64,000 bases of DNA from Cliona cf. orientalis (Eukaryota; Porifera; Demospongiae; Clionaida; Clionaidae), in contig OZ005696.1 in the NCBI GenBank assembly GCA_963930775.1, forward strand, positions 7,130,001 to 7,194,000, read 5' to 3'. The notes beneath the pieces were generated by a model, which saw nothing but the letters and a program-made list of their open reading frames with translations, did not search any database and was not told where the DNA came from. The position numbers and the translations under genes are program-made. This document shows, piece after piece, positions 10,581 through 22,847 of the stretch (position 1 is its first letter; every line of letters begins with the position of its first letter).

Positions 10581-12094
10581 GACTGGGAGAGGAAGTACCT
10601 TCATGAAAACTGGTCAAAAACAATGGATGAATTAAGATTTCAATCTTGAATAGGTACGAAAAGATATCCTCAGTTTACATTAATTTTGGATGTAGAATAG
10701 GTCAGTGATGTTGATCACATTAAAATCTAATGTCTACTAATTTTCTTGATTTGTAACAATATGTATATATATAACTTACTACTCTTTCCATGTGATGTAC
10801 TGTACATCGCCCCATGCATGCCCTCAAATGAGCACCTCACTTGCTTCACACCTCTCTCTGAGACGTGTTGCCAAGGAGCTTGTGGAGGAGATGGAGCACT
10901 ATGGCAAGTGGAGCTCCGGTGACAATGAAGACAGCAGGATAGATGGAGGCTACGAGAACGTACCACCAGGGATATACACATGAACCAGGTATGGAACATG
11001 GAAAATAGCATATCAGCTATAGTTGTCAGCTTTTCAGTTTGACCTTAGCCATTGCAGCCAAACCAGACATTATACCACAATACACATAGTACATGTACAT
11101 GTACATGTACATGTACATGTAGCTCCACTGTGACTCATAGCATCACTTACACTCATATGCAGAGAAGATTCCATAGCTAGCCAATTAATGGGTTTTCCAG
11201 TTGTTTTGCATGTAGATGTCCGTCTTGCATCTCTAAGAACAATATAAATATAATTCGTATTCTCTCTGTGATAGGTTGGTTTTGAGAAGCAGTGGCTGGA
11301 GGTGATCAAGAGCTACGTCGTTCCTGTGCAAATCAAGGTGTTCCCCGGATACTACTCACGAGTAAGTCAGTCTGTGTCGTATGGCAGTGACAATACTTTC
11401 ACTAATGAGTGTGTATTCTTACACACTATTAATAGATTTGCATTAAATTACGCTTCTGCTTTCTTTCGTGATAGGCTAATGCCGTCATGAATTTTGTGGT
11501 GAAGTATCACCCTCAGGGCCAGAACAGCCTCAGGCCTCACCACGACTCATCCACGTTCACCATCAACGTTGCTCTCTCCAGACCTGGAATTGACTATGAG
11601 GTACTGCATGTATGGCAGCTGAGTATTAACACTGTCTTATTCTCTTTCTGTGTGCAGCACTTGCACATGCCACATGTACCAATATTATTATAATCCCATG
11701 ATATTAATGTGATATTAATAATTGGTGTGCACAAGATGATGTAACTGATTTGTTTGTCCATGACCCCTTTCATCATCAGGCTAGCTACCCTAGGCCTATT
11801 TGTGTATGATCATCTACACTCACCTTGTATCCGATTTTGCAAAATAATTAATAAAGTACGATAGATGATTGCAAATTATGTAAATGTACACACACAAATC
11901 ATACACTCTCACACTGACATTGACCGTACACCTTACAGGGAGGAGGATGTCGTTTTGTCCGGTACAACTGCAGCGTGACCCAGACCCGTCTTGGTTGGAC
12001 GTTCATGCACCCCGGACGACTGACCCACTACCACGAAGGACTCACTGTGACCAGAGGTACTCGATACATCATGGTCTCCTTCATCGACCCTTGA
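10581..12094 (+). pseudogene. PLOD: lysyl hydroxylase (PLOD) C-terminal fragment
   Basis: Exons are recognisable at 10581-10653, about 10800-10988, 11275-11361, 11475-11600 and 11939-12094. The last three join in phase 0 and encode the Fe(II)/2-oxoglutarate dioxygenase core: [21 protein letters not shown] (metal H and D), [12 protein letters not shown] (distal H) and [14 protein letters not shown] before the stop, as expected for the PLOD C-terminus. Upstream parts are damaged: a stop after KTMDELRFQS, a frame change before [13 protein letters not shown], and a one-base shift after GGYENVPP. The N-terminal glycosyltransferase domains are absent. PLODs hydroxylate collagen lysines in the ER. 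This copy looks like a truncated duplicate, though its catalytic exons are intact. Confidence 0.75.
11086..11121. repeat. (ACATGT)n microsatellite
   Basis: About five uninterrupted TACATG/ACATGT units within an intron of the PLOD fragment. Confidence 0.85.
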
Positions 12095-12545
12095 CCTCGA
12101 CCTCAATTCACTCTAAAAGAGCAGGCTATCACAGTCACCCAATTGCAATACTGAATCTCAAATCAGGATATTCCACACTGACTATTCTTTGTTGTATATA
12201 GGGTAATTTTGCTGTTTATGATAATGTTTGTGTATATAATATGATTAAAATTTTATGTATAATTATAGTTCCATTTGCATCCACCCTGGCTTTTGTACGC
12301 ATGAATTTTGGACAAAAGGTACAGGATCGTCACACTAATATACCCAAAATCGGCGTATTTACATGCTATAGTACCGGTACCCGCAAAATACGGTTTTCCC
12401 ATTCCCGTTCCCATTTCCGCGATTACCATTATCAATCCGGGTCCCTAGCCTCGTACCCAGGTTCTAATTTGCGGTAGAGGGGTGTAGCTCGAGAGACTTA
12501 TACCGGAACATGATATCATAGATATTATTATAATGTAGAGCGCGG
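12095..12545. other. intergenic between PLOD fragment and receptor copy 2
   Basis: About 450 bp without a gene. No repeat ends resolved. Confidence 0.4.
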
Positions 12546-12547
12546 GG

Positions 12548-12631
12548 GTGATATCTATGATTTCAAGTATATTATTAAATAGCGGGAGCCTATCAGATAG
12601 CTACCAGTACTGCAGTAGTTTGATTTAAAGT
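12548..12631 (+). promoter_or_regulatory. conserved proximal block upstream of receptor copies 2 and 4
   Basis: ATATCTATGATTT, CGGGAGCCTAT, CAGATAGCTACCA and TGCAGTAGTTT precede the ATG here. They recur in the same order before copy 4 (about 35958-36026), and a weaker version sits before copy 3. This is probably core promoter plus 5'UTR, and it splits the family into two upstream classes. Confidence 0.55.
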
Positions 12632-14326
12632 ATGACTCAGAGTACAAGTACCGCTTTAATAGTAGGCACTCTGCTTCTACTGTCTTCATTAGTCCTGCAA
12701 GGACACTCTCTTGTATGTGATAACTCCGAAGATGTGGCAATTGCTGATGCTTGCTACAAATTAGATGAGCAACTGCAACATGCACTGCTGCAAGACAAAG
12801 GAAATTTGCATCGATTGAGAAAAGCTTTTTTCTATGCTCCCAATGCTCATCCGGTGTTGTTAAGAGTTATCTACAATGTGACATATGCAGAGAATGCCAC
12901 ACTGCGAGCTGCTTACTGTACCGACGATACAAACTTTAGTAATGAATTATCTATCAATGACACTATTATCACTCTAGGCTGGACATCAAGTGGAGTTTTT
13001 ACTGTTTTCCATCCATTAACTATAAACTTTATGCAAATACAAGTGCCGTTTGTGCTGATGACTGTGTTGTACCACATATTCAATGCCATAGACCCTGAGG
13101 GGAGTGGACCAGAAGCAGATACCTTCCTATGGAATGGAGGTTATGATCTTCCAACTCTTCGTCTAAACCTACACTTCACATATTTGACCTGCATTCCCAG
13201 CGAAGATTTGTTTAATTCCGTTGTGAATGATTTTAACTCCTTGGTGAGTACATGCATTGCTTACTTTTTGTATAATTATTGGTATTATCCTCTACCACAC
13301 TTAAACAATCATACATGCACATGTACAGTGACATGTTTGAGTATGGTATTATTATTATAGGACAAGTATAAAAAACAATAAAATTGAAGGATGAAGTAGG
13401 GATGGCAGGCTAAAAAAGTATACAAACAAGATTTGTAAGGCATAAGCATCTGCTATACATCCCTTCACTTTCTTTTCTCGTTTAGGCCACTCCAAATAAA
13501 TTTCCTGTTTCCCGTCCTGGAAACAACTAATGTAGTATGCGGGCGGGCGGGCGGTAAATCCCATTATTTACATAGTAGCAAGGCCTACAGGAAACACTTA
13601 AACTAATTAATTATCACTCACTTGAGGCAAGTATACTACGTGTACAAAAGTAAATGTGGATATTGCATACATGCAAAAGTACTAATAATGGAAAATTTCG
13701 TGACATGCAAGAAAAGGATGCGGGCGGTGGACGGGAAACAGGAAATTTATTTGGAGTGGCCTTATTATGCACCTATTAATGTTGAATCAGATGTATTTGT
13801 TGAGTGCGGCATGTGGGAGACATTCAGGTTCTCCTCTGGTTGTCACAATAGTTCAGGAGAGTCAGTTTTGATTCAGTTTCATTATTTTTGCACCCCTCAA
13901 AAAGCAAACGTAGGGATGTATAGCAGATGCTTATGCCTTACAAATCTTGTTTGTATACTTTTTGACCCTCAGTGCCATCCCTAAGTCATCCTTCAATTTT
14001 ATTGTTTTTTATACTTGTTTCTGTTTTTTTTTTCGTTGCTCTTAGCATATTATTTATCAATGCCATCTTATATGGCTTGCTCATTCAACTCTCAGTGTAA
14101 TTAAGTAGCTAGTATATAGATGGGCGGTACCGAAGTTCGCACGTGCGCGCAAAGTCCTATGATCCTATAGCCCCCCCAGCCATGCCCTTCAAGGTGGCTG
14201 ACAAAGAAGGCTGCCCAGGTAGCGGTGTGTCTCCGATTCAAGTTGTGAACTGGCTCACGGTTGGCTGCTGAGGATCCAGCCTCTTGATACCTAGTTCAGC
14301 TTTTACTGGCGCTAAAGCTCAGTGAT

Positions 14327-14357
<31 letters not shown>

Positions 14358-17300
14358 CAAGGCGACCTGAACACTAAGCAGAAAAAAAATTGTCCAAAAA
14401 CCACCATTATAATTGAGCTGGGTGCATAGTGGAGCCATACAATGCAAGCAGGCAGCCTAAATTTCAATTTTGTCAAAAAGTTGGTAAAGGTCGTCACGTT
14501 TATGTGCGCGCGTGGCCCCGCCCCTCACGTAGCGCGTGGGCGGAAACATTGCAAACGCATGGCTTCCCTGTACAAACATATGGGGAAACTTCAAAGGGCC
14601 GTAACTTTGATTCTAAGGCGTGAATCAAAATTCCTGAAGGTCAAATTTCTGCATTCGATCCATTCTGCGCGCCGGTGCAAAAATTATGTCCCCAAGTGCT
14701 CCCAGTTCCCCCCTGAATTAATTAATTAAAAATCTTTTTTTTTTTTCTACTTAGTGTTTAATTAATTAATTTAATTTTTTGTTTTTTTTTTGCTTATAAT
14801 ACTTTATGCATGAATATAATATGCACAGGATACACAATAGTAAATGTATACTAATCGAGTGTGCACCCAGAACATAACTAAAATTAATAGCATGAAATTA
14901 TAGTAACTAAATGACTAATAATAATTAGCTCGCGCGGGAGCCTGAGTCTGGCGTCTAGCTCGAGGCTAGAACTGAGCGCCGCGAGTGTCTGAGCGCTCAG
15001 TGAGCGATCGAGCCAGGCCAGTTTACATCAATGTATCATACATTGTACGCGGTCACCGGTCCGGTGCATTGCGCGCGCCGCGCCCCTGACCATAGTCACA
15101 TAAATGGCGTATCAGACACACCCAATAGTTAATGCGCCGTACACACCCACCATTACATCGAGATAATGCCAAACAAACGTGCCATGGATCTGCGCGCTAC
15201 AAAATAGAGTGGATTTATACGAGAACTAAGGCGAGCGGTCCAGACAGCCTTGAGTTAGCCCTGATAATGAAAAAGAAAGAGAAAGAATGAGAAATGGACT
15301 ATTTTTCAAACACCTGGTTCTGGCATGTACAGTTGTTTTGATGAATGATCTTGGTCTTGCTAGATGCACAATTTGCTGGAGATTCTGATTTTCACACTTA
15401 TTAGAAATTTCACAAAATTACCTATTTTGAGATATTTGGGTGTTTGTAATGTAGAGTAAGGTATGGATTTTCGAACGTACGCGTTTTCGGACATCACCAA
15501 GCCAACTTCGTTCAACCTGATGCTCTGTCCTGAACATCAACTGAGAGCCCCACCCAACAGTAATTAATGTCTACAATTAGTGACGCTGGAAGTTAGTGAC
15601 ATGGGTGTCGTGCTTCATCAAAGGAGTTATGCGAAATATTGATATTTGCCCAGGAGTATGAATTTTCGACTTAGCTTCGTAAAATACAAACAAAAAGTGA
15701 TCAACTGTCTCCAACTCCAGTGCAGCACCGGTACTACCTTGCCGTTCATGACCGGTAATTGTAGCCATCGAAGCCCCGCCCACTGCGCATGCGCAGTGGT
15801 TGTGCTAGGCCGGTTCCGGGTATTAATATTCGTCCGCACAGAAAGTCCGCTCTTTTGGAGAAGAAGGTCTTTACGTTGTTGTGGTCGCTATCAGAGCTTA
15901 CCAAGTCGCCTGTAGCGGTACGGATCAATCCTACAACGTCATTTCACCCCGTAAAAACACCCAATCTACGGTAGCTGTTCCAGCGTTACAGTTTTCCCTA
16001 GTCAATTCAAACGGCAGTGAGTGTAGGTGAGTTAACAGTGATACACAGGACACTTCTATATCGTCAAGAATATTTGACAATCGTTATTAAGGATCCATGG
16101 CAGGGGTGAAATTTAATATTAAAATTTAATATCATTAATAAATCTAGCTATAGTTAGCCATAAGTTTGAAATTCAAGCCAAACTGTTTTGTATAGTGGTT
16201 TCAGATGAATAATAATATTTAGAAGATCTTTATTAACATCATTTTTTATATTAAAGTGGCTATGGATAGCTGCAGATTTGCAGGTGTGCGGTCATCCCCT
16301 TAATTCAAGCCTTGTGTTAATAAGTTACTACTATAATAGCACTTAGTATTATCAAGCCCTAGTTCTTTCCAGTTTTATTTCTAGTTTTGAATTAATAGTA
16401 GTTACTCTTTTAATAATATGGCCTACATGTATACATGTGCATGCATGCATGCATGTCCAATTGGTTAGCTAGCACCATAAACAAGAACTGTCTGTTAGTA
16501 ATCTAATTACATTGAACATGGGTACCTACAAGCTGTACTCTGAGGAAGCCTACCACAGTCCAGACCCTCCTATAGTTTGTATAAGAACATACTATGTACT
16601 GGTTTTTTTTTTTTACTCTTAGCAGGTGTTCACAGTAAACATGCTGAGGAGAAAGAATTCCAAGGAGTATGTACCCTTAGCAAGGAGAGTTTATGCAACA
16701 AGACCTTCCTCCAAGCCTTCTATACCTATCACCGATCGTAAACAGTCCAATCGCCCTGCTGCATACAAATTGTGGACTGAGGAAAAGATCAGACTTGCTT
16801 GTGAGGCTGTAAAATGTGATGAATACACATACAGCAGAGCTGAACTTGAATTTGGTGTCCCTAAGTCTACTATCCGAGACAGAATCAGCGGGAAAACCTT
16901 ACCTGGTGCTACTAGTGGTCCAGAGCGGTACTTAACGGACACTGAAGAGCATGAACTGGTCCACTTTATCAAAGAATGTGCAAGGGTTGGATATGCCAAA
17001 ACTAGGAAGCAAATTATCACTATAGTCGAGTTAGCTTTGAAAACAAAACGTGGTCCTGATGCCTCCATCACACCTGGTTGGTGGTACTCCTTCAAAGGTC
17101 GACACCCAGAGTTAACAATTCGTACAGCTGAGAAACTAGCCTATGCAAGGGCTATCGCTCAGGATCAATCAGTGCTTGACCATTACTTTGACCTACTGGA
17201 ACAGACAATGTTGGAAAATGAGATAATTAGCTTTCCTAGCCGTATCTTCAATGTCGATGAATCAGGATTCCCACTGCAGGCACACAAATCTTGTGTCGTA

Positions 17301-20300
17301 GCTGAAAAAGGATGCAAACACCCTACCACAGTAACTACTGGAGACAAGGCACAAATTACTGTCATTGCCTGTGTTAATGCAAGTGGAGCAAAACTACCAC
17401 CAATGGTAATATTCGACCGTAAAGTTCTTAAAGCAGATTTGACATTGAATGAAGTCCCAGAAACCATTTATGCTCTGACCGATAACGGATGGTCGAATAG
17501 TGAGGTGTTTGACATATGGTTTCACAATCATTTTCTGGCATATGCTCCCACAGCGCGGCCGCTGCTTCTACTGATGGATTGGCACTCATCTCATTACAAT
17601 CCATCCACCATCAAGACAGCTGCAGCTCAGCAAATCATTCTTTTTTGTCTCCCACCTCATACAACTCACATCGCTCAACCTCTTGATGTAGCTGCTTTTG
17701 GAGTTTTGAAGCAGTGTTGGGATGAACAATGTCACCAGTATATGGCAAATAATCCAGGGAAGGTTGTCACTCGATTCCAATTTTCAGATTTATTTTCGCG
17801 TGCTTGGGCTGAAGCAATGATTCCACGAAACATTTGTGCAGGCTTCAAGGCTGCAGGGGTGTACCCTCTTGATTCAGCAGCATTTATTGCTCGTACAGCT
17901 TCCAGTGATGTTACCGACAGTCCGGCACATTCCTCTTCACTAAAGTTTGTGCCGATGTATAGCCCAATTGCTCCCAAAAGTAGACGTACTCAGTCGCTCA
18001 CTCAGGAGGAGGAAAAACATTTTCAACAAAGGTTTGAAGAGGGATATGATCTTTCCAATGATCCCAAATATATTTCATGGCTCCACATTCATCATCCTGA
18101 TGAAGCTAAGCGTCTTTGTGAACTGATTATTGATCCTACTGAAGAATCTCAGAGTCAGCAAACGGCATCAGATGTTGAGGGTGTCATCCGTAAAAGTGGT
18201 CTATCTAAACTTCTACAGCTTCCAAAACTCCCTGCTAAGTGTGTCCCACCAGCCAAGAAATCCTGTGCCAAAGTGCTTACAAGCACGGAGAATCTGAAGC
18301 GAATTGAACAGAAAGAGAGAGAAAAAAGAGAAAAGATAGAATTGAAAGAAGCGAAGCGGCGAGAGCGTGAGGCTAAAAGGGAGAAGAAGATACAAGAAAA
18401 GGAAAAAAAGAAGCAAAACGCTGACACCTCCATAAAGTTTACACCTCAAGAAGTAAAACTCTTCGCAAGACGACACGAGAATGGCTATAATTTGACTATT
18501 GATTCAAGGTACATGCTTTGGCTGAATTCTACATACCCAGATGAAGCTAAGAGGCTTCGTTCAAAGAAGACAATGGAGAGAACAGTGACAAGTAATGAAG
18601 TTGGAGGAACGAAAGATGGATCCACCAGTTGTGAAGAGCTCTCTGATGATGATCAGCATGATACACTTTTGACTAAAAGTAAAAATCCAAAAGATCCTGT
18701 GAGTGCACGTGCCTCCACATGTAATACAGCCAAGAAGGGTAGAAATACTTCTTTGTGCACCACAAAAGGTGCCACATCAAAGCAGCGAAGTACTCAGAAA
18801 AAAGGAGAGCAAGCTAGTGGATCAAGGCTCAAGAAAGGAGGTGGTTCTAAATCTGGAAGTGCCTCTTTGTGCACCACAAAAAGTGCCACATCAAAGCAGC
18901 GGAGTACTCAGAAAAGCGGAGAACCAGCTGGAGAATCTAGGCTCATGAAAGCATCTACTAAATCTGGAAGCTTAAGAGTTACACGTTCACAGACTCAAAA
19001 CAGTAGGAATGCTAAATTGTGTGACAGTAGCACTTCCAGGAAAAAATCTGTAGCTAGTACAGCAGCTAAAGCGTGTACAATAGTGACACGGTCTAAGAAA
19101 GGATGCAAACAATCTCCCAGCCCAGTCCCTGAATCAGACATGTCAGAGAGTTCGGCTATTGGCTCCGACTACGAAGAGGGTGAGTTTCCAATGAGTTGTA
19201 TTATACTGGTAAAACTATTATAGTGGATGCTGGTAGTATCTAACACTATTTCTGCATAAATACACACTGTCACTATCCTTTTATTTTCTTTTTTTTTTTG
19301 CAGACCATCCATGCGATGCTACATTCTGCATAGCAGAGTTCTGCGATGATTCAAAGCTGCAGTGGGTATGCTGTCAAGACTGCAAAGCATGGCATCACCA
19401 AGTCTGTGTTGGGCTCAGTAACATAGAAATTACCAATGATGACGTCTACATCTGCTATGATTGCAAAGAGTAACTTTATGTGTTGAATTTTGTGGAGAAA
19501 CTCCTTGTAAATTGATTTAAAGGTTGTGCGATATTTCATACCGGAAATAATGTTCATATTGGCGCCGCGCGCACAAGATGGGCGGGGCTAGGGGAGCTGC
19601 AATCACTACACAAGGAAGGTGAAGGGGTAGGCTAAGGATATTATGATTATGAACGATAGTCCTCTAGAATATAGCAAGTTACACTACGTGGACGAAAATT
19701 CATACTCCCGTCCATATATCGATATTTCGTTCGTCAACTTCGGTGCTCTACAGCGCCCACGTTCTTAGACGCCATCATCACTCGTTCCAGATGGCTACTA
19801 CTATCAGGCCACCCTACCACTTCATGACTACATTAATGTTTCTGGCATAATACTCGCAACGAGAGGACGTCCGATAATTCCTACGTCCGAAAATCCATAC
19901 CTTACTCTATTACATATATGGCATATCCGGGCCATCCCTACTTATAGAGTCTACCGACTCTACTATGATAATGCCAATAATAAAATTTGCTTCTAAACAT
20001 GATCATGTTGTTCACTATGCATGAAGTTATTACAGATACTGGTCTGGCCCAAGCTGTTACATGATTTCAGATCACTGAACTTACCTGAGTACTATTAGCT
20101 ACATGCATGCCATGGCTAGCTAACTCAGAATCATGATAAATATTATTATAGGATTCAGGTTGGGGAGATTTTATATTATTGATCGCACCTGCCCTCAAAT
20201 ATTATTATTCCTGCGTTTGACACAGTGACGGTCGTGCACAGTATACATAATATAGTACTTGCAGAAAATTATTCAAGGAAATAGCTATTAGTAACTTTAT

Positions 20301-21543
20301 TATTATAAAAATTGTTGTAATACATTTTGGTTGCATGTTTTAGCTACGAATCTACGCAGGAAGAGAAATTACAGGAATTATTCAAGATAGTGGAAATACC
20401 CATTTTGTTGGATTCTCGTTACCAAATTCAAGTGTTTCTCCGGACCATACAACAGCTGAGTCAGATTTTTGGCTGTATGTAGTTTATGTACTGAGCACAT
20501 TTGTACTGTATGTATCGTGTCTCACAACCTTGTTTTTTCTTGTATCTAAAAGTGAAGAAGGTGGCATAAAATCTTTCACTAAAGGTAACCCAGAGGTACT
20601 GAAAGCTACGATCATTGTGATTGGGAGCTTTGTAGTTGTGGAGATTCTTGCAGAGCTTGTTATGGCAATTATTTGGACAGCAAATGCGAAGAATCGCTTC
20701 ATTGGTTTCACTGTATTCATTGCTGCCATTGCATATTATGGTCCTGGTATATTTTCGGTATACAAAGTTACAAAGAAATGTTATCTATATTATCATAAAA
20801 AAGTGTTGCATGACAGAAGACACAATTATACTGCAAATTTAAACCCCCCTATTAATGAAGACAACATAGATATTGAAGAGGTGAAGATTGATGCAATTTT
20901 TAAATGTTTTGTGTGGATAACAGCCTACTTTGCATATGTTATTCTATACTCATTTTTTCCTGCTTTTGTGCTAGCATTTGCCTATCCAACTAGAGTCATA
21001 ACTATTTTTGCCTTCATGGCTACATTCTTGGTTTTATCTATTGTCTACCTCACTACTTACATAAAGAAAGGTATCACTTTGAAATTTTTAAAAGATATTG
21101 AAAATCAAGTTATAGTTATCTTCATAAAGGTTATAATTGCCATTTCATTGATTTTTTTACTGCTTTATTTTTTCCTGCTAATTTTTGCACTCCTTTATGC
21201 TCTTGTTATCGGGAGAGCCTCTGTTGTTAGTTCAGCCCCTCTCGCCCTTCTCTCCCTCCTTCCTTCCATTTTAATCTCTATTGCAGCCTGGGTGATGAAA
21301 TCCACTATGCTAAACAACGATAATGATGTAAATAACCATGGAAAAAACGAGAAGTTATTAAGACGTATCAGCAAAAAGGAATTGAAAAAAAAGGGCACAA
21401 ATGTAGATGAAGAAAATCAAGATGGAGTCAATGCACAAGACAAGGAAAGACGTGGAGGAGAGGAAATTATAGAAGAGGCAGGTCAAAATGAAGATTCTGA
21501 AGTCCAACCGGCTAAAATTGTGCCGGATAACGAAAGGAACTAG
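12632..21543 (+). CDS. orphan 7TM receptor-like protein, copy 2 (transposon-laden intron)
   Basis: Exons 12632-13243 and 20344-21543 (donor TTG|GTGAGT, acceptor GTTTTAG|CTACGA, phase 0); 603 aa. Signal peptide MTQSTSTALIVGTLLLLSSL, then the family ectodomain with NVTY, NATL and NDT sequons. The domain plan matches the other copies. The cytosolic loop between segments 3 and 4 is long and carries unique sequence (CYLYYHKKVLHDRR...NIDIEEVKID). The tail is basic then acidic, with a PKA-like RRIS site. Its 7100-bp intron contains a hairpin element, a Harbinger-like MITE, an ACACTAAG MITE and a full pogo-like element. The splice sites remain canonical, so the gene may still be expressed. Function unknown. 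Confidence 0.78.
13363..14017. mobile_element. hairpin element with ~113-nt inverted arms
   Basis: The arms at about 13363-13475 and 13900-14017 are near-perfect reverse complements, starting CAAGTATAAAAAACAATAAA. A Harbinger-like MITE sits between the arms. It inserted in the copy 2 intron after the segment TGTTTGAGT...ATTATTATAG, which is uninterrupted in copy 5. Confidence 0.8.
13485..13761. mobile_element. PIF/Harbinger-like MITE A (TTA duplication)
   Basis: 277 bp with TIR GGCCACTCCAAATAAATTTC at both ends, flanked by TTA at 13482-13484 and 13762-13764. Subterminal GCGGGCGG tracts match MITEs B-D at 34-36 kb. The three-base TWA duplication and GGCC-type TIR are typical of PIF/Harbinger Tourist-like elements. 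No coding capacity. Confidence 0.8.
14371..14757. mobile_element. ACACTAAG-type MITE, copy A
   Basis: 387 bp; the ends ACACTAAGCAGAAAAAAA and TTTTTTCTACTTAGTGT are inverted repeats. The interior blocks GGTCGTCACGTTTATGTGCG and AAACATATGGGGAAACTTCA are shared with the copies at 29476 and 29879. It is preceded by a long T run. Superfamily not assigned. Confidence 0.75.
15105..15340. repeat. segment related to 41990-42510
   Basis: Blocks ATCAGACACACCCA, GTTAATGCGCCGTACACACC, TTGAGTTAGCCCTG and GAAAGAATGAGAAATGG are shared with 41990-42510. There they are split by a hairpin insertion. Probably an interspersed repeat. Confidence 0.6.
15454..19907 (+). mobile_element. complete pogo/Tigger-like DNA transposon
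   Basis: The TIR GAGTAAGGTATGGATTTTCG is identical at both ends (20 bp) and is flanked by TA at 15452-15453 and 19908-19909. A second inverted block lies subterminally (GGAGTATGAATTTTCG near 15652 and inverted near 19690). It encodes one two-exon transposase on the plus strand and lies wholly inside the intron of receptor copy 2, in the same orientation. TA duplication, a psq-type HTH and DD35D spacing place it in the Tc1/mariner-pogo group. Both ends and the reading frame are intact, so the insertion may be recent. Confidence 0.9.
16641..19473 (+). CDS. pogo-like transposase with C-terminal PHD finger
   Basis: Exons 16641-19179 and 19304-19473 (donor GAGG|GTGAGT, acceptor TTGCAG|ACCATC, phase 1); 902 aa. 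An acceptor-like TTAGCAG lies just before the ATG, so a 5' exon may exist. Domains: HTH_psq near residues 45-90 (AELEFGVPKSTIRDRISG), a CENP-B-like HTH, then a DDE nuclease with D206 (NVDESGF), D313 (LLLMDWHSSH) and D349 (IAQPLDVAAFG), a DD35D arrangement. Next come two copies of a ~40-residue motif (GYDLSNDPKYISWL...PDEAKRL and GYNLTIDSRYMLWL...PDEAKRL), a Lys/Glu coiled coil and a duplicated SLCTTK-ATSKQRSTQK segment. The second exon encodes a C4HC3 PHD finger (WVCCQDCKAWHHQVCVGL...YICYDC). It would cut and paste its own element. Confidence 0.9.
20344..20345 (+). other. exon 2 start of receptor copy 2
   Basis: The splice acceptor GTTTTAG|CTACGAATC is conserved in all intact copies and fixes the phase-0 junction NSL|LR(I/V)YAG. 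Confidence 0.8.
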
Positions 21544-22838
21544 ATACTAAAGTTTAATTAATATAGCTATGCCTATAATATGCATGGTATTAGTATAGTA
21601 GCTAATTACCGTAATATCTTCTATATAATATTATAGGCCTACAATTAATTATTGTGTTGCTTTTAGTATAGTAACTATTAGGCATAGTTTTAGTTCTTAT
21701 TATACAGTTACAGTTTTTTGTTTAGTTTTAGCGTCTATATTCAGGCTAGCTATAATGTACCAAATTTTTCGCATGTATTTTCTTTTTGATTGTCTCAGTT
21801 GCACATATGTACTATCTGTCCCACCATAGTTTTCATAATCCAGTGAATTACAAGAATAATAATTATTATATAAAATTATGTTTGTGAACAAGTATGTTTG
21901 ACGTCACAATAATGGAATAATATTAATGTGGCTAATATGCATGATTACTTACAGTATTAAAGCTCACATAATAATATTATATTAATATGTACATATTCTC
22001 AGAGAAAATCTAGCTGTATGTATGTCAATCTTTAGTACAGTACTAGTGCACATGCAAGCGCAACAGCACGAACTGTTACTGTCTACATTGAGCCATACAA
22101 TAGCACAATTGAGTTGTTTACAATTGGGAATCTGAAAAATTCAGACAATGAGATTAATTTTCCACATGCTAATAGTATTTAATGATCCGTACAAAGGAGG
22201 AAAGAATCTAGACATACCTGTGCATAATCAAGCCATGACTATAATTATACTCGGCTACTGCATTAAATTTCTTCTAAAAATTCGGCATGAAAATAACTTG
22301 AGCTTCATAGCATAATATCACAGTAGAAACAAGTGGATCGTCAATGTGGATTGCTTCAGTTGCACATACTATACCTACTTTCATAGTACTACTATAAGTA
22401 TGCATGCCCTTGCACGTATACCACTTTAATAATTGTCCCATGAGTGTTCTCGAATATAACTGGCATACTACCACTTATCTCATGAGTGTTCTCGAATTTA
22501 TGTAGTTACTGTATACACTCTATGTGCATATAGTTACATTAAGGCTATTAGGCAGAGTACACAAATGCTGCAGTCATACGTCATGAGAGTATGTAGTAGA
22601 ATATTCCAGTTTTGATAGCTATACTCATAAACTGGCAAGTTTGACATACTGCTACTTTAGCACTGGTGGATAGAGATGGCGAGGCAAACTTCTAGATTAT
22701 AGCTAGCTAGCTACTGTCAAGAGCATAATATAAGAGGAGGGAAAGAGAGTGTCCTACTCCGTATTGCTGTGTGCGAACACCCTTTGCCAAGTACAGAGAT
22801 CAATGTGGTCAGCACTACCAGTACAGGTACATGATCTA
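21544..22838. other. intergenic downstream of receptor copy 2
   Basis: AT-rich 3' flank resembling that of copies 3 and 5 (TTAGTTCTTATTA, CATCTATATTCAGG-like words). No gene supported. Confidence 0.4.
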
Positions 22839-22847
22839 GCTCTTATC

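Noticed and set aside
11884-12201. Plus-strand frame over the last PLOD exon
   Set aside because: Wrong frame; the PLOD frame is 11939-12094.
16691-18476. Several minus-strand frames opposite the transposase
   Set aside because: Antisense shadows of a clear DDE transposase gene.
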